From: Ruegeria atlantica
GTDB lineage: Bacteria; Pseudomonadota; Alphaproteobacteria; Rhodobacterales; Rhodobacteraceae
Assembly: GCF_013033965.1 (NCBI RefSeq)
Contig: NZ_WQFE01000003.1
Coordinates: forward strand, 310,001-374,000
Length of the DNA: 64,000 nt
Reading direction: 5' to 3'
Shown: one piece after another, positions 8,125 through 18,165 of the stretch
Position numbering within the stretch: the first letter of the stretch is position 1
How the letters are laid out: each line of letters begins with the position of its first letter
Notes under the pieces: model-generated
What the model was told of the DNA's origin: nothing
What the model saw: the letters and a program-made list of their open reading frames with translations, nothing else
The model's database searches: none
Translations under genes and position numbers: made by a program

Positions 8125-10983
8125 ATGGCTGAGCTGAAGAATATCGAGGTGCGCGGCGCGCGCGAGCATAATCTCAAAGGGATCGACGTCGATATCCCAC
8201 GGGATCAGCTGGTGGTGATCACCGGGTTGTCTGGTTCGGGCAAATCCTCGCTGGCCTTTGATACGATCTATGCCGAAGGGCAGCGCCGCTACGTTGAGAG
8301 CCTGTCGGCCTATGCGCGGCAGTTTCTGGATATGATGGAAAAGCCTGATGTGGACCACATCAGCGGCCTGTCGCCCGCCATTTCTATCGAACAGAAGACG
8401 ACGTCCAAGAACCCGCGTTCTACTGTTGGAACTGTCACCGAGATCTACGACTACCTGCGCCTTCTGTTTGCCCGCGCGGGAACACCGTACAGCCCGGCCA
8501 CCGGTCAGCCAATTGAGGCCCAGCAGGTTCAGGACATGGTCGACCGCATTATGACGATGGAGGAGGGGACGCGTGGATACCTGCTGGCCCCAATCGTGCG
8601 TGACCGCAAAGGCGAATACAAAAAAGAGTTTCTGGAACTGCGCAAACAGGGCTTTCAGCGCGTCAAAGTAGATGGCGAATTCTACGAGCTGGACGAACCG
8701 CCCACGTTGGACAAGAAGTTCCGCCATGACATTGATGTGGTCGTAGATCGCCTTGTCGTTCGCGAAGGTATGGAAACGCGGCTGGCCGACAGCTTGCGTA
8801 CCGCGCTGGATTTGGCAGACGGTATCGCCATTCTGGAAACTGCGCCGCGCGACGGTGACCCAGAGCGGATTACGTTCAGCGAGAATTTTGCCTGCCCGGT
8901 TAGCGGCTTCACGATTCCTGAAATTGAACCCCGTTTATTTTCGTTCAACGCTCCGTTCGGCGCGTGTCCGGATTGTGATGGTCTTGGGGTCGAGCTGTTC
9001 TTTGACGAGCGCCTTGTGGTGCCGGATCAAACCCTGAAACTGTACGACGGTGCATTGGCACCCTGGCGTAAGGGAAAGTCGCCGTACTTCCTGCAAACAA
9101 TCGAAGCGATCGCGCGGCATTATGAATTTGATAAGAACACGCCGTGGAAAGACCTGCCGCCGAAGGTGCAGCAAGTGTTCCTGCGCGGTTCCGGCGAGGA
9201 AGAAATCCAGTTCCGCTATGACGAGGGCGGTCGAGTCTATCAGGTAACCCGCAGCTTTGAAGGCGTGATTCCGAACATGGAACGCCGCTATCGCGAGACT
9301 GACAGCGCGTGGATTCGTGAGGAGTTCGAGCGGTATCAGAACAACCGCCCATGTGGCGCATGTGAAGGCTATCGCCTGCGGCCCGAGGCCTTGGCCGTCA
9401 AAATTGCAGGTCTGCATGTCGGTCAGGTAGTGCAGATGTCGATCCGCGAGGCTCTGACCTGGATTGAAGAGGCCCCAAACCATCTGAGCGTTCAGAAGAA
9501 CGAAATCGCCCGCGCCATTCTCAAGGAAATACGTGAGCGGCTGGGATTCCTGAATAACGTTGGTTTGGAATACCTTACGTTGTCGCGTTCGAGTGGTACG
9601 CTGTCTGGTGGCGAAAGTCAGCGTATTCGTTTGGCCAGCCAGATCGGGTCGGGTCTGACCGGGGTCTTGTATGTCCTCGACGAACCTTCGATCGGACTGC
9701 ATCAGCGGGACAATGACCGCCTTCTTGGGACACTCAAGAACCTGCGCGATCAGGGCAACACGGTGATCGTCGTCGAACACGACGAGGAAGCGATCCGCGA
9801 GGCGGATTATGTCTTTGACATTGGGCCGGGGGCCGGTGTGCATGGCGGTCAGGTTGTCAGTAAGGGAACACCTGACCAGATCGCATCGGACGCGGCCTCA
9901 ATGACCGGGCAGTATCTGGCGGGCACACGTGAAATCTCGGTCCCTTCGGAACGCCGGAAGGGCAACAAAAAGAAGGTAACGGTCGTCAAAGCGACCGGGA
10001 ATAACCTGAAAAAGGTAACGGCGGAGTTTCCGCTGGGCAAGTTTGTCTGCGTCACCGGAGTCTCCGGCGGGGGCAAGTCGACCCTGACGATTGAAACTTT
10101 GTTCAAAACCGCTTCGATGCGTCTTAACGGTGCACGCCAGACTCCGGCACCCTGCGAAACGATCAAAGGGTTGGAGCACCTGGACAAAGTTATCGACATT
10201 GACCAGCGCCCCATCGGGCGAACTCCACGTTCGAACCCCGCGACTTACACCGGGGCTTTCACCCCGATCCGCGACTGGTTCGCGGGCCTGCCCGAGGCCA
10301 AGGCGCGAGGTTACAAACCAGGGCGGTTCAGCTTTAACGTCAAGGGCGGCCGGTGCGAGGCGTGTCAGGGTGACGGTGTCATCAAGATCGAAATGCACTT
10401 TTTACCCGACGTCTACGTCACCTGCGAGACCTGTAAAGGCGCGCGGTACAACCGCGAGACCCTTGAGATCAAATTCAAGGGCAAATCCATTGCTGATGTC
10501 CTTGATATGACTGTCGAAGACGCGCAGGAGTTCTTTAAGGCCGTGCCGTCGATCCGAGACAAGATGGATGCGCTGGCGCGGGTCGGGCTTGGCTATATCA
10601 AGGTCGGGCAGCAGGCGACAACGCTTTCGGGCGGTGAAGCGCAGCGCGTGAAGCTGTCAAAGGAATTGTCCAAACGATCGACCGGCCGCACGTTGTATAT
10701 TCTGGACGAACCGACTACCGGACTCCATTTCGAAGATGTTCGTAAGTTGTTGGAAGTGCTGCATGAACTGGTTGATCAGGGAAATACGGTCGTCGTGATT
10801 GAGCACAATCTCGATGTGGTGAAAACGGCCGACCATATCATTGATATTGGCCCTGAGGGTGGCGATGGAGGTGGTGAGATTGTGGCAACCGGAACACCCG
10901 AGGACGTGTCTGCCGTCGAGCGGAGCCATACCGGGCGGTATCTGAAACAAATGCTGGATGGCGCGCGGGTCGCTGCAGAGTAA
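8125..10983 (+). CDS. uvrA: Excinuclease ABC subunit A
   Basis: The 952-residue product is full length for UvrA, the damage-recognition ATPase of nucleotide excision repair. It has two ABC ATPase modules: Walker [10 protein letters not shown] near residue 32 and GVSGGGKST near residue 640, with signature motifs LSGGESQRI and LSGGEAQRV. The zinc modules are visible as CPDC in the first half and the pairs CEAC and CETC in the second. ATG 8125 follows GGGGG at a suitable distance; a TTG at 8110 would add five residues. A LexA box lies upstream, so SOS induction is likely. Confidence 0.98.
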   Translation: MAELKNIEVRGAREHNLKGIDVDIPRDQLVVITGLSGSGKSSLAFDTIYAEGQRRYVESLSAYARQFLDMMEKPDVDHISGLSPAISIEQKTTSKNPRSTVGTVTEIYDYLRLLFARAGTPYSPATGQPIEAQQVQDMVDRIMTMEEGTRGYLLAPIVRDRKGEYKKEFLELRKQGFQRVKVDGEFYELDEPPTLDKKFRHDIDVVVDRLVVREGMETRLADSLRTALDLADGIAILETAPRDGDPERITFSENFACPVSGFTIPEIEPRLFSFNAPFGACPDCDGLGVELFFDERLVVPDQTLKLYDGALAPWRKGKSPYFLQTIEAIARHYEFDKNTPWKDLPPKVQQVFLRGSGEEEIQFRYDEGGRVYQVTRSFEGVIPNMERRYRETDSAWIREEFERYQNNRPCGACEGYRLRPEALAVKIAGLHVGQVVQMSIREALTWIEEAPNHLSVQKNEIARAILKEIRERLGFLNNVGLEYLTLSRSSGTLSGGESQRIRLASQIGSGLTGVLYVLDEPSIGLHQRDNDRLLGTLKNLRDQGNTVIVVEHDEEAIREADYVFDIGPGAGVHGGQVVSKGTPDQIASDAASMTGQYLAGTREISVPSERRKGNKKKVTVVKATGNNLKKVTAEFPLGKFVCVTGVSGGGKSTLTIETLFKTASMRLNGARQTPAPCETIKGLEHLDKVIDIDQRPIGRTPRSNPATYTGAFTPIRDWFAGLPEAKARGYKPGRFSFNVKGGRCEACQGDGVIKIEMHFLPDVYVTCETCKGARYNRETLEIKFKGKSIADVLDMTVEDAQEFFKAVPSIRDKMDALARVGLGYIKVGQQATTLSGGEAQRVKLSKELSKRSTGRTLYILDEPTTGLHFEDVRKLLEVLHELVDQGNTVVVIEHNLDVVKTADHIIDIGPEGGDGGGEIVATGTPEDVSAVERSHTGRYLKQMLDGARVAAE

Positions 10984-10993
10984 GTGGCGTAAT

Positions 10994-11329
10994 TCAGTTG
11001 AGGATATCGGCCACAGCTCCAATCAGGTTCAAAACCTTCTGTGTGTCGGGGTCGACACGGTACACGTAGTCCTCGGCGCGCACGTAATAGCCGCCGCGAT
11101 TCAGGCCATAGCGATATGGATCGTCAATCAAACGATAATCGCGGGTAATGTAGTCACCTTTTTTGTACAGGTTCTTAACCTGTCCGGGCGGCACACATGG
11201 CACGACTTTTTTTGCCAGGCCCGGCGGGCAGTGTCCGGCATTTGAATTGCCGTTCCCTGCCATTGCTGTTGCCGGACTCAAAGCAAGCGTGACGATGGTC
11301 AGTGTGACAGACAGAATTCGCGACATCAT
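10994..11329 (-). CDS. Small secreted RcnB-like protein
   Basis: A 111-residue product. It has a cleavable signal peptide (about residues 1-24, ending in ATAMA), then a glycine/asparagine stretch and CPPGLAKK...CVPPGQVK, a pattern seen in small periplasmic RcnB-like proteins. The C-terminal half (YYVRAEDYVYRVD, QKVLNLIGAV) resembles the usual beta/hydrophobic end of that group. It is convergent with uvrA, whose stop lies 10 bp away. It contains no UvrA domain, so an 'excinuclease' name given because of its neighbour would be wrong. Function unknown. Confidence 0.75.
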   Translation of the reverse strand: MMSRILSVTLTIVTLALSPATAMAGNGNSNAGHCPPGLAKKVVPCVPPGQVKNLYKKGDYITRDYRLIDDPYRYGLNRGGYYVRAEDYVYRVDPDTQKVLNLIGAVADILN

Positions 11330-11423
11330 GTTCCCTTTCGCGTTAAAGCGCGGTTTGGAAACAAATGGCCTTAGTTTGCCAATGGATCAACCCGATGGGC
11401 AGGAAGCTACCACCCTATGGTGA

Positions 11424-12296
11424 TTAGCTCCTGTTACGCTTCTCAAAACGTGGCAGCATGGCGGAAAAGTCCTTACCCAAGCCGCCTTCGGATTCGACGA
11501 ACTGTTCGTAGAGCGCTGTTGCGATCTGTCCCATTGGAGTGTCTGCATCCGAGCTTTCCGCAGCTTGCTGGCTGAGCCGCAGGTCTTTCAACATCAGTTC
11601 AGCCGCAAACCCGGGTTGGTAGTCATTGTCCGCCGGGCTCGCAGGCCCGACGCCTGGGGCAGGGCAGTAGGCGTTCATTGTCCAGCTATAGCCCGAGGAC
11701 GTGCTGACCACGTCAAACATCTTTTGCCGGTCCAGCCCAAGTTTGTCAGCCAGTGCGAAAGCTTCGCAGGTGGCGATCATGGTCACGCCGAGGATCATGT
11801 TGTTGCAAATCTTGGCGGCCTGCCCGGCGCCGGATTCACCGCAATGAACGGCTTTCTGGCCCATAATGTCGAACAGTGGCGATGCTTTCTCAAAAGCTGC
11901 ATCGCTGCCGCCTGCCATGAAAGTCAGAGTACCCGCCGCCGCACCACCGATGCCACCTGACACTGGGGCGTCGACTGCCAGAACGTCCGCTTCCTTTGCC
12001 TGTTCAGCGACGGCGCGGGCGCTGTCGACATCGACAGTTGAACAGTCGATCCAGACCGCGCCAGGTGTCATGGCGGAAATAATCTCACTTGCCACCGCCC
12101 GCAGGATCTGGCCGTTCGGAAGCATGGTCACGACGATATCGGCACTGGTCGCGGCCTCAGGGCCGGAACCGACCATGGTGACACCCGGCACAGTGACATC
12201 CGCCATATCAAAGCCGCTGACATCATGCCCAGCTTTGGCAAGATTGGCCGCCATCGGATTGCCCATGTTTCCCAGGCCAATAAACCCGATTTTCAT
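11424..12296 (-). CDS. mmsB: 3-hydroxyisobutyrate dehydrogenase
   Basis: A 290-residue NAD-dependent beta-hydroxyacid dehydrogenase that oxidises 3-hydroxyisobutyrate to methylmalonate semialdehyde in valine breakdown. The Rossmann motif GFIGLGNMG starts at residue 4, the substrate segment is DAPVSGGIGGA, and the catalytic lysine lies in GAGQAAKICNN. It is the last gene of a three-gene minus-strand operon: isobutyryl-CoA dehydrogenase, 3-hydroxyisobutyryl-CoA hydrolase, mmsB. These are three consecutive valine steps, which makes the specific call safer than homology alone. Confidence 0.94.
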   Translation of the reverse strand: MKIGFIGLGNMGNPMAANLAKAGHDVSGFDMADVTVPGVTMVGSGPEAATSADIVVTMLPNGQILRAVASEIISAMTPGAVWIDCSTVDVDSARAVAEQAKEADVLAVDAPVSGGIGGAAAGTLTFMAGGSDAAFEKASPLFDIMGQKAVHCGESGAGQAAKICNNMILGVTMIATCEAFALADKLGLDRQKMFDVVSTSSGYSWTMNAYCPAPGVGPASPADNDYQPGFAAELMLKDLRLSQQAAESSDADTPMGQIATALYEQFVESEGGLGKDFSAMLPRFEKRNRS

Positions 12297-12299
12297 TTC

Positions 12300-13340
12300 T
12301 TAGTCCTCCTCGAATGTCAGCGTGTCCGCACCCAATGGTTGCAGCATTTTTGATACGGCCACGGCCGGTATGTCTTGGTTTTGATGGCGCCAGCTCGGGT
12401 TGCGATCCTTGTCGATGATCTGCGCCCGGATACCTTCCAGAAAGTCCCCGTGTTCCATCGCGCGATAGGTAAAGCGATACTCCAGCTCCAACGCCTTGCG
12501 CATGGTAAGGTTTGGGGTGCGGAGACGATGCAGCATTTCGACCGTGCAGGCCATGGAGAGTGGCGAATTGCGCCCGATCAACTTCAGCGTATCAGCGGCG
12601 GTGTTATTGTTCGAGTTTCGCAGGCTGTTCTGTACATCTCCAAGAGTTTCGCCACCGAAATCAGACTCAATCGCGTCCTGCATTGCAGCCAACGAGCCTT
12701 CGGGCGGTGTTTCGGAATGGCTTTCAAGAATGCCGGCGTCGCCCGATGCTTCGACCATGTCGATCAGATCCGGCCATTGCCGGATCGGAATGTAGTGATC
12801 TGCGAAACCGGCCAGAATGGCATCAGCTGGCCCCATACGATGCCCGGTCGTGCCGAGGTATTCACCCAGCCGTCCGGGTGCGAGAGCCAGCATGAGCGTG
12901 CTGCCAACATCCGGAACCAACCCGATCGAGCATTCGGGCAGGGCGATTTGCGACGTTTCACCCACGATGCGATGGCTGCCGTGGCACCCGATGCCGACGC
13001 CTCCACCCATTGTGAATCCTTGCAGAAAGCTGACAACCGGCTTTGGGTATTCGAAGATCAGCGCATTTAGACGATATTCATCGCGCCAGAATTTTCGGCC
13101 ATAGTCGAAGTCGCCCTTGGTTCCGGTCTCATAAAGCTCGGCAATGTCGCCGCCCGCGCAAAAGGCTTTGTCGCCTTCGGCATCCAGAATGACCAAATCG
13201 ACCGCATCATCCTCGCGCCAATTGCGCAAGGCAGTGTCGATGGCCAGGCACATATCATAGCTGAGCGCATTCAGCGCCTTGGTCCGGGTCAGGGTGATAC
13301 GACCGGCACGGCCAGCGGTGCGAATATAGATGTCCGACAT
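12300..13340 (-). CDS. 3-hydroxyisobutyryl-CoA hydrolase (crotonase family)
   Basis: A 346-residue crotonase-fold protein. The oxyanion-hole segments are AFCAGGDIAELY and GFTMGGGVGIG, and the catalytic region is ALPECSIGLVPDVGS. Length and the long C-terminal extension fit HIBCH-type hydrolases rather than simple enoyl-CoA hydratases of about 260 residues. I start at ATG 13340 (MSDIYIR); the open frame runs on upstream to 13481, but that stretch overlaps the acyl-CoA dehydrogenase gene in another frame. It sits 3 bp upstream of mmsB and 7 bp downstream of the dehydrogenase, so the operon converts isobutyryl-CoA to methylmalonate semialdehyde. Confidence 0.9.
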   Translation of the reverse strand: MSDIYIRTAGRAGRITLTRTKALNALSYDMCLAIDTALRNWREDDAVDLVILDAEGDKAFCAGGDIAELYETGTKGDFDYGRKFWRDEYRLNALIFEYPKPVVSFLQGFTMGGGVGIGCHGSHRIVGETSQIALPECSIGLVPDVGSTLMLALAPGRLGEYLGTTGHRMGPADAILAGFADHYIPIRQWPDLIDMVEASGDAGILESHSETPPEGSLAAMQDAIESDFGGETLGDVQNSLRNSNNNTAADTLKLIGRNSPLSMACTVEMLHRLRTPNLTMRKALELEYRFTYRAMEHGDFLEGIRAQIIDKDRNPSWRHQNQDIPAVAVSKMLQPLGADTLTFEED

Positions 13341-13347
13341 AAAGTCC

Positions 13348-14490
13348 TCAGCGCTGAGAGAGCATCTGGCGCGCAACGATGACCCGCATGATCTCGTTCG
13401 TGCCTTCCAATATCTGGTGCACGCGCAGATCGCGCACAAGCTTTTCAATGCCGTAATCGGCCAGATAACCATAGCCGCCATGTAGCTGCAGGCACTGATC
13501 CACCACTTTCGATCCCGTCTCGGTCACAAATTTCTTGGCCATAGCGCAGAACTTTGTTGCATCGGGCGCGCCCTGATCCAACTTCCACGCCGCCTGACGT
13601 AGAAATGTCCGGGCGGCCTGCAATTCGATCTCCATATCTGCCAGACGGAACTGCAGAGCCTGAAATTGGTCGATGGACTGCCCGAAAGCCTTCCGCTCGG
13701 ACATGTACTGTAGTGTCATGTTCAACCCGGTTTGCGCGGCACCCAATGAACAAGAGGCGATGTTCAGGCGTCCGCCATCCAGCCCCATCATTGCGTATTT
13801 GAAACCGTCGCCTTCGACACCGACAAGGTTGTCGGAGGGGATCTTGCAATCGTCGAACTGTACCTGAGCGGTAGGTTGGCTTTTCCAACCCATCTTTTGT
13901 TCCAGCGCACCAAAGCTTAGGCCGGAGGTGCCGTCTTCGACATAGACCGTTGAAATGCCCTTGGGTCCATCCTGACCGGTGCGCACCATGCAGACGTAGG
14001 CATCCGAGTACCCGCCGCCCGAGATAAATGCCTTGGTGCCGTTCAGAGTGTAGCCTTCGTTCGTGCGTTCAGCGCGTGTTTTCAATGCGGCTGCATCGGA
14101 ACCCGATCCGGGTTCGGTCAGGCAATAGCTCAGCACTGTATTCAGGCTTAGAACGTCGGGCATGATGCGGGATTTCAGCTCGTCATTGGCGAAGTTGTCC
14201 AGCATCTTGGCGCACATGTTGTGGATCGACAGAAATGCTGCGACCGAAGGGCAGGCCATCGACAAAGCTTCGAACACAAGCGTGGCGTCCAGACGCGTCA
14301 GGCCGGAGCCACCGCTGTCTTCAGACACATAAAGACCGCCGAAACCCAACTCACCAATGCGCGGCCACAGGTCTTTGGGGATAGTGCCTTCGGCCTCCCA
14401 CTGGCGGGCATATGGAGCGATGTTTTCCTGCCCGAAATCATGGGCCATGTCGAAGATCGCATTCTGCTCTTCGGTTGTTGCGAAATCCAT
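13348..14490 (-). CDS. Isobutyryl-CoA dehydrogenase (acyl-CoA dehydrogenase family)
   Basis: A 380-residue FAD-dependent acyl-CoA dehydrogenase. Signatures are CLTEPGSGSDAAALKT (FAD/substrate contact), KAFISGGGYSDAY, and the C-terminal catalytic-base motif ILEGTNEIMR. It opens a tightly spaced operon with 3-hydroxyisobutyryl-CoA hydrolase and mmsB, which indicates the valine intermediate isobutyryl-CoA as substrate. A short/branched-chain acyl-CoA specificity cannot be excluded from sequence alone. Confidence 0.9.
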   Translation of the reverse strand: MDFATTEEQNAIFDMAHDFGQENIAPYARQWEAEGTIPKDLWPRIGELGFGGLYVSEDSGGSGLTRLDATLVFEALSMACPSVAAFLSIHNMCAKMLDNFANDELKSRIMPDVLSLNTVLSYCLTEPGSGSDAAALKTRAERTNEGYTLNGTKAFISGGGYSDAYVCMVRTGQDGPKGISTVYVEDGTSGLSFGALEQKMGWKSQPTAQVQFDDCKIPSDNLVGVEGDGFKYAMMGLDGGRLNIASCSLGAAQTGLNMTLQYMSERKAFGQSIDQFQALQFRLADMEIELQAARTFLRQAAWKLDQGAPDATKFCAMAKKFVTETGSKVVDQCLQLHGGYGYLADYGIEKLVRDLRVHQILEGTNEIMRVIVARQMLSQR

Positions 14491-14607
14491 GGCTTGCCTC
14501 CCACGCTGCCCGGTGAATTGAACGAGTGTTTATTTCCCAATCCTTACAGAAATTTTGCATGGCCAGCAATCACTGGCACAATCATCTGCAGGAAATGTCA
14601 GGGGCGT

Positions 14608-15723
14608 TCAGAGATCCTGATGAAACTCGTCGATCAGGTGCTGAACAACGGCCTTGCCCGGGTCATCACCTTTTGCGGCAGCTTCGGCATGTACCCGGCG
14701 CTGGCGGGTGGCCGAGGTGCCGTTCTGGGCAATCTGCTGCAGTTTGGCCAGCTCGGACATGGTGCCCAAGGCTTCGGCATCTTCGGCGAGCAAGCCCATC
14801 AGTTCGCCCATGAGTTCCGGCATGGGTTTGATCGAGCGGTCTCCGAAATCAATCATGCCTTCGCCGACACCATAACGCTGCGCGCGCCAGCGGTTTTCAC
14901 CAATCAGGAACCGATCATATTGCCGCCATCTGAGGTTTCGGTCTTTCAGCCGGCACAGCATTCGCGTCAACGCCTGCACCATTGCGGCCAGCGAAAGCGC
15001 ATGCTCCAGCCGGGGTTGCACATCCATGATCCGGGTTTCCAGCGTTGGGTATTGATGAGAGGGCCGCAAGTCCCACCAGATCTTTGTGGTGTCCTCGATC
15101 ACGCCCAATTCGACCAGAATGCCAGTGGTGCGTTCATATTCGGACCATCCGGAAAAGACCGGTGGCAGTCCAGTCCGGGGCAAGTTGTCGAATACCGTCA
15201 ACCGGTACGAAGACAGACCGGTGTCCTCACCATTCCAATAGGGCGACGAGGTCGATAGGGCCAAGAGATGCGGAAGGAAGTAGGACAGCTGAGGAATAAG
15301 ATCCGCGCGCAAGGCCGCGTCAGCCACCCCGATATGGACATGCATGCCACAGATCAACATCCGCCGAGCGACACCCCCCAACGCGTGTTGCAGCGCGTCA
15401 TAGCGGTCTTTCCGCGTGTGTGTTTGTTTTTTCCAATCAGCAAAAGGGTGGCAGGATACCGCAATTGGGGCAAGGTTGTGCTCCGCCGCCCGTTTCGAGA
15501 CACAGGACCGTAAGCGTTTCAGATCCTCGCGCGCGGAACTGATGGTCACATGTGGGCGCGTACCGACCTCGATCTGGCATTGCAGGAATTCGGGGCTGAC
15601 CTGGCCTTCAAAATCAGCCTGGCAGGCTTCCATCAAGGCGGCAGGCGCTTCGGCGAGTTCCAAACTGTCTCGATCGACCAGCAGATACTCTTCTTCGATG
15701 CCCAGCGTAAATTCCTGCTGCAT
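14608..15723 (-). CDS. YbdK-family carboxylate-amine ligase (GCS2-type)
   Basis: A 371-residue member of the glutamate-cysteine ligase 2 family. The N-terminus reads [13 protein letters not shown], the ATP/metal-binding hallmark; further motifs are CGMHVHIGV and [11 protein letters not shown]. coli YbdK has weak gamma-glutamylcysteine ligase activity, but the true substrates of most members are unknown. I start at ATG 15723 ([13 protein letters not shown]), which gives the usual family N-terminus; longer upstream starts add 32 residues without similarity. It is divergent from a methyltransferase gene 115 bp away. Confidence 0.88.
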   Translation of the reverse strand: MQQEFTLGIEEEYLLVDRDSLELAEAPAALMEACQADFEGQVSPEFLQCQIEVGTRPHVTISSAREDLKRLRSCVSKRAAEHNLAPIAVSCHPFADWKKQTHTRKDRYDALQHALGGVARRMLICGMHVHIGVADAALRADLIPQLSYFLPHLLALSTSSPYWNGEDTGLSSYRLTVFDNLPRTGLPPVFSGWSEYERTTGILVELGVIEDTTKIWWDLRPSHQYPTLETRIMDVQPRLEHALSLAAMVQALTRMLCRLKDRNLRWRQYDRFLIGENRWRAQRYGVGEGMIDFGDRSIKPMPELMGELMGLLAEDAEALGTMSELAKLQQIAQNGTSATRQRRVHAEAAAKGDDPGKAVVQHLIDEFHQDL

Positions 15724-15838
15724 TCCGGCCCTCGCAACTGTGTTCGGACCAGTGAATACGGAAATTGTCTTTTTGCCAAGTGTTTGCCAGCTGGGTTCTT
15801 GCGAAGCCCCTATGCGCACAGGTAAGGAGGCGTCCAGA

Positions 15839-16714
15839 TTGTTACCAAACCCGGAGCCCCCCGTGAAACCCAGGAAATTCCCCCGGCTGAACGCCGTGCT
15901 TGACCGGTTTGGTGTGAAACTGATCGATAAAGTGACCGAACGGGACGAGCGTGCGCGCCTTGAGGCGTTTGAACGGGCAGGGGGACTGACCCGCCCAGCC
16001 TATGCCTTGTCACCGGGAATGGATGGGTTCGACATCAGCCAGTTGGTGTCGGAGTACCAAGAGCATTCCGCTTTGCTGGAAGCTCTTAAAGACCCTGCGC
16101 GCAACAAGACCGGATATCGTATTAACAACGGCTACTACGACAGCCCGGATGCGGATGCGTTGTATCTAATGATACGCCGATTCAAACCCAAGCGTGTGAT
16201 CGAGGTGGGTTGCGGAAACTCGACCCGTGTGACGCGCCAGGCGATAATCGACGGCGGATTGCAGACCAAGGTCACCGCAATCGACCCATATCCCCGGGCA
16301 GATATCGCGCATGTGGTGGATCAGTTCGAACAAAAACGTCTGGAAGAGGTCGATCCGGCGCTGTTCGAGCAGCTCGAGTCGGGTGACGTGTTGTTCATCG
16401 ACTCCAGCCACGTCGTCCGCATGAGCAATGATGTCGCTCACCTGTTCTGCCGCGTCATTCCGGCGCTCAAACCCGGTGTGGTCATCCATGTGCACGATGT
16501 TTTTCTGCCCTACGAATATCCGAAAAGGTTCTTCTATGACTGTCCGGGCTGGGGCGAGCAGTACATGCTGCATTCATTGCTGCAATCTGATGCGTATTCA
16601 ATGCTTTGGCCCGGCTATTACCTGCAGCAAGACCGCCCTGATGCGATCGAAGCCCTGCCGTTTTTGAAAAACGGCCGCGCACAGAGCATATGGGTACAGG
16701 TCAAAGAAAATTGA
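15839..16714 (+). CDS. Class I SAM-dependent methyltransferase (TTG start)
   Basis: About 291 residues. The core shows [13 protein letters not shown] (SAM motif I), AIDPYP (motif II acidic residue), [12 protein letters not shown] and the [13 protein letters not shown] segment, typical of methyltransferase family 24-like proteins. I choose TTG 15839 because a perfect AAGGAGG (15824-15830) lies 8 bp upstream; ATG 15812 is upstream of that ribosome site, and longer frames overlap the ybdK gene. The substrate is unknown. It stands alone between the divergent ligase and the fasciclin gene. Confidence 0.8.
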   Translation: MLPNPEPPVKPRKFPRLNAVLDRFGVKLIDKVTERDERARLEAFERAGGLTRPAYALSPGMDGFDISQLVSEYQEHSALLEALKDPARNKTGYRINNGYYDSPDADALYLMIRRFKPKRVIEVGCGNSTRVTRQAIIDGGLQTKVTAIDPYPRADIAHVVDQFEQKRLEEVDPALFEQLESGDVLFIDSSHVVRMSNDVAHLFCRVIPALKPGVVIHVHDVFLPYEYPKRFFYDCPGWGEQYMLHSLLQSDAYSMLWPGYYLQQDRPDAIEALPFLKNGRAQSIWVQVKEN

Positions 16715-16776
16715 TCTGATAGTGATCCGGTGCAACAAAGCGCCCGTACCCCTTTCCATAACAAGCTGGAGAGGAG

Positions 16777-17262
16777 ATGACAGCCATGTTTCGTCGTACG
16801 TTTATGGGCGCCGCCGCCGCACTTGCACTGACCCTGCCTGTAAAAGCCCAGGCCGCGGACATCGTGGACACCGCAGTTTCGGCCGGCTCCTTCAATACCC
16901 TGGTCGCCGCTGTTCAGGCCGCTGGTCTGGTCGATACGCTGAAAAGCGACGGTCCGTTCACCGTCTTTGCGCCGACGGATGAAGCCTTCGCAGCTCTGCC
17001 CGAAGGCACTGTGGAAACACTGCTGTTGCCGGAAAATAAGGATCAACTGGTCGAAATTCTGACCTATCACGTGGTGCCGGCCAAGGTGATGTCTGGTGAT
17101 ATCGCGGGCAAACGCGCCAAGGTTCTGACCGTGCAAGGCGACCGCTTGAGCGTTAATGCCAGGAACGGTGTCAAAGTGAACGACGCCGAAGTCATTCAGG
17201 CCGACATTGAGACCAGCAATGGCGTCATCCATGTCGTCGACGCTGTGATCCTGCCGGAATAA
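16777..17262 (+). CDS. Secreted fasciclin (FAS1) domain protein
   Basis: A 161-residue protein with a signal peptide ([17 protein letters not shown], cleavage near AQAA) and a single FAS1 domain: [22 protein letters not shown] segment (here [14 protein letters not shown]), then [10 protein letters not shown] and [16 protein letters not shown]1 proteins are extracytoplasmic adhesion or binding modules. The ribosome site GGAGAGGAG (16768-16776) allows starts at ATG 16777 or 16786, differing by three residues. It has no operon partner. Function beyond surface localisation is not deducible. Confidence 0.9.
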   Translation: MTAMFRRTFMGAAAALALTLPVKAQAADIVDTAVSAGSFNTLVAAVQAAGLVDTLKSDGPFTVFAPTDEAFAALPEGTVETLLLPENKDQLVEILTYHVVPAKVMSGDIAGKRAKVLTVQGDRLSVNARNGVKVNDAEVIQADIETSNGVIHVVDAVILPE

Positions 17263-17278
17263 GATACTTTGATTTTAT

Positions 17279-17308
17279 GAAAAAGCCCCGGTCCATGCGG
17301 CCGGGGCT
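17279..17308 (-). terminator. Terminator of the L,D-transpeptidase gene
   Basis: Stem AGCCCCGG/CCGGGGCT (17284-17291 with 17301-17308). On the minus strand the second arm runs into TTTTT, directly after the L,D-transpeptidase stop. It could also slow transcripts of the convergent fasciclin gene. Confidence 0.8.
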
Positions 17309-17314
17309 GTGTCG

Positions 17315-17914
17315 TTAAACCAGTCTGACCTGGGTTCCGACCTGAACCAGAGGATACAACTCCTCGACGTGTTGATTGTAAAGGCCAATGCACCCGGACG
17401 AACTCTGGCGTCCGATCTTTCGCGTATCGTGAGTGCCGTGCACCAGATATGCCGGCCAACTCAAATACATTGCGCGGGTGCCCAGCGGATTGCCGGGATC
17501 GCCACCTTCCATACGCACCGGCAAAAGCGGATCACGCTCGCGCATCGAGGCGGTCGGTGTCCAGCTTGGATTCTCTGCCTTGCGCACAACTTTGGTGTAG
17601 CCGCGTTTCGTCAACTCTTCGCTCATCGGTACCGAGCTGGGATACAGCTTGTAGGTGCCATCGGGACCCCAGTAGTGCACTGCGCGGCTGGTGATATCGG
17701 CTAGCAACGCTCCAACACCCAGTTCGTCGAAATGGTCCTGCCAGCTCTGCTGCGAAAAGGACGAGACATTGCGGCGTACCGGCAATTGCGTGCTGATCGC
17801 CTCTTCAGTCGTTGGGAAAGCATCTGTGCTCTGGGCGCGCAAAAGCGTCGGTGTCGCAAGGACGGACGCAGCACCCAGTAGAACGGTACGACGATTAAAA
17901 CGGGAACTGGACAC
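17315..17914 (-). CDS. L,D-transpeptidase (YkuD/ErfK family), Tat-like signal
   Basis: A 199-residue periplasmic enzyme that makes 3-3 peptidoglycan cross-links or attaches proteins to the wall. The N-terminus (FNRRTVLLGAASVLA) has the twin arginine and hydrophobic core of a Tat-type signal. The catalytic YkuD motif is HGTHDTRKIGRQSSSGC, with His162 and Cys175, followed by IGLYN. The length is normal for short Rhodobacteraceae members. It is transcribed away from the RHH/EF-hand gene, with 251 bp between the two starts. Confidence 0.92.
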   Translation of the reverse strand: MSSSRFNRRTVLLGAASVLATPTLLRAQSTDAFPTTEEAISTQLPVRRNVSSFSQQSWQDHFDELGVGALLADITSRAVHYWGPDGTYKLYPSSVPMSEELTKRGYTKVVRKAENPSWTPTASMRERDPLLPVRMEGGDPGNPLGTRAMYLSWPAYLVHGTHDTRKIGRQSSSGCIGLYNQHVEELYPLVQVGTQVRLV

Positions 17915-18036
17915 GGATGCCTCCTGAAGGACTGCTCGAGAGTTCCCGGCAATTTAGGTACTGCTTTCCGTCAGGGCCAGACGTTTAGCTTAAATTTTCC
18001 GTGAGATTTACACATTTGACGCAGTTTTTTGCTTGC

Positions 18037-18091
18037 CCGGACGATGAATAGTACCGTGTCCGGACAGGTTTTTACTGTTTGCCGGACACGG
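18037..18091. promoter_or_regulatory. Three CCGGAC repeats, two as a perfect 10-bp inverted repeat
   Basis: CCGGAC occurs at 18037-18042, 18060-18065 and 18082-18087, spaced 23 and 22 bp apart, so on one face of the helix. Around the last two, CCGTGTCCGG (18054-18063) and CCGGACACGG (18082-18091) form a perfect 10-bp inverted repeat. The block lies 75 bp upstream of the RHH/EF-hand gene start and in front of the divergent transpeptidase. Multiple short repeats in helical phase are typical operators of ribbon-helix-helix repressors. Confidence 0.5.
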
Positions 18092-18165
18092 CTTGGGGTA
18101 TTTTTTCCGACATGTCTGCTCCAATTCCAAGGGACAGGCCCAAAGCAGTTCGGAGTCCACACGAT

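Noticed and set aside
10994..11329. Small protein next to uvrA as a UvrA fragment
   Set aside because: It has a signal peptide and RcnB-like pattern and no ATPase or zinc motifs; it is on the opposite strand.
14221..15258. 345-codon plus-strand frame opposite isobutyryl-CoA dehydrogenase and ybdK
   Set aside because: Spans two well-supported genes on the other strand and has no recognisable domain.
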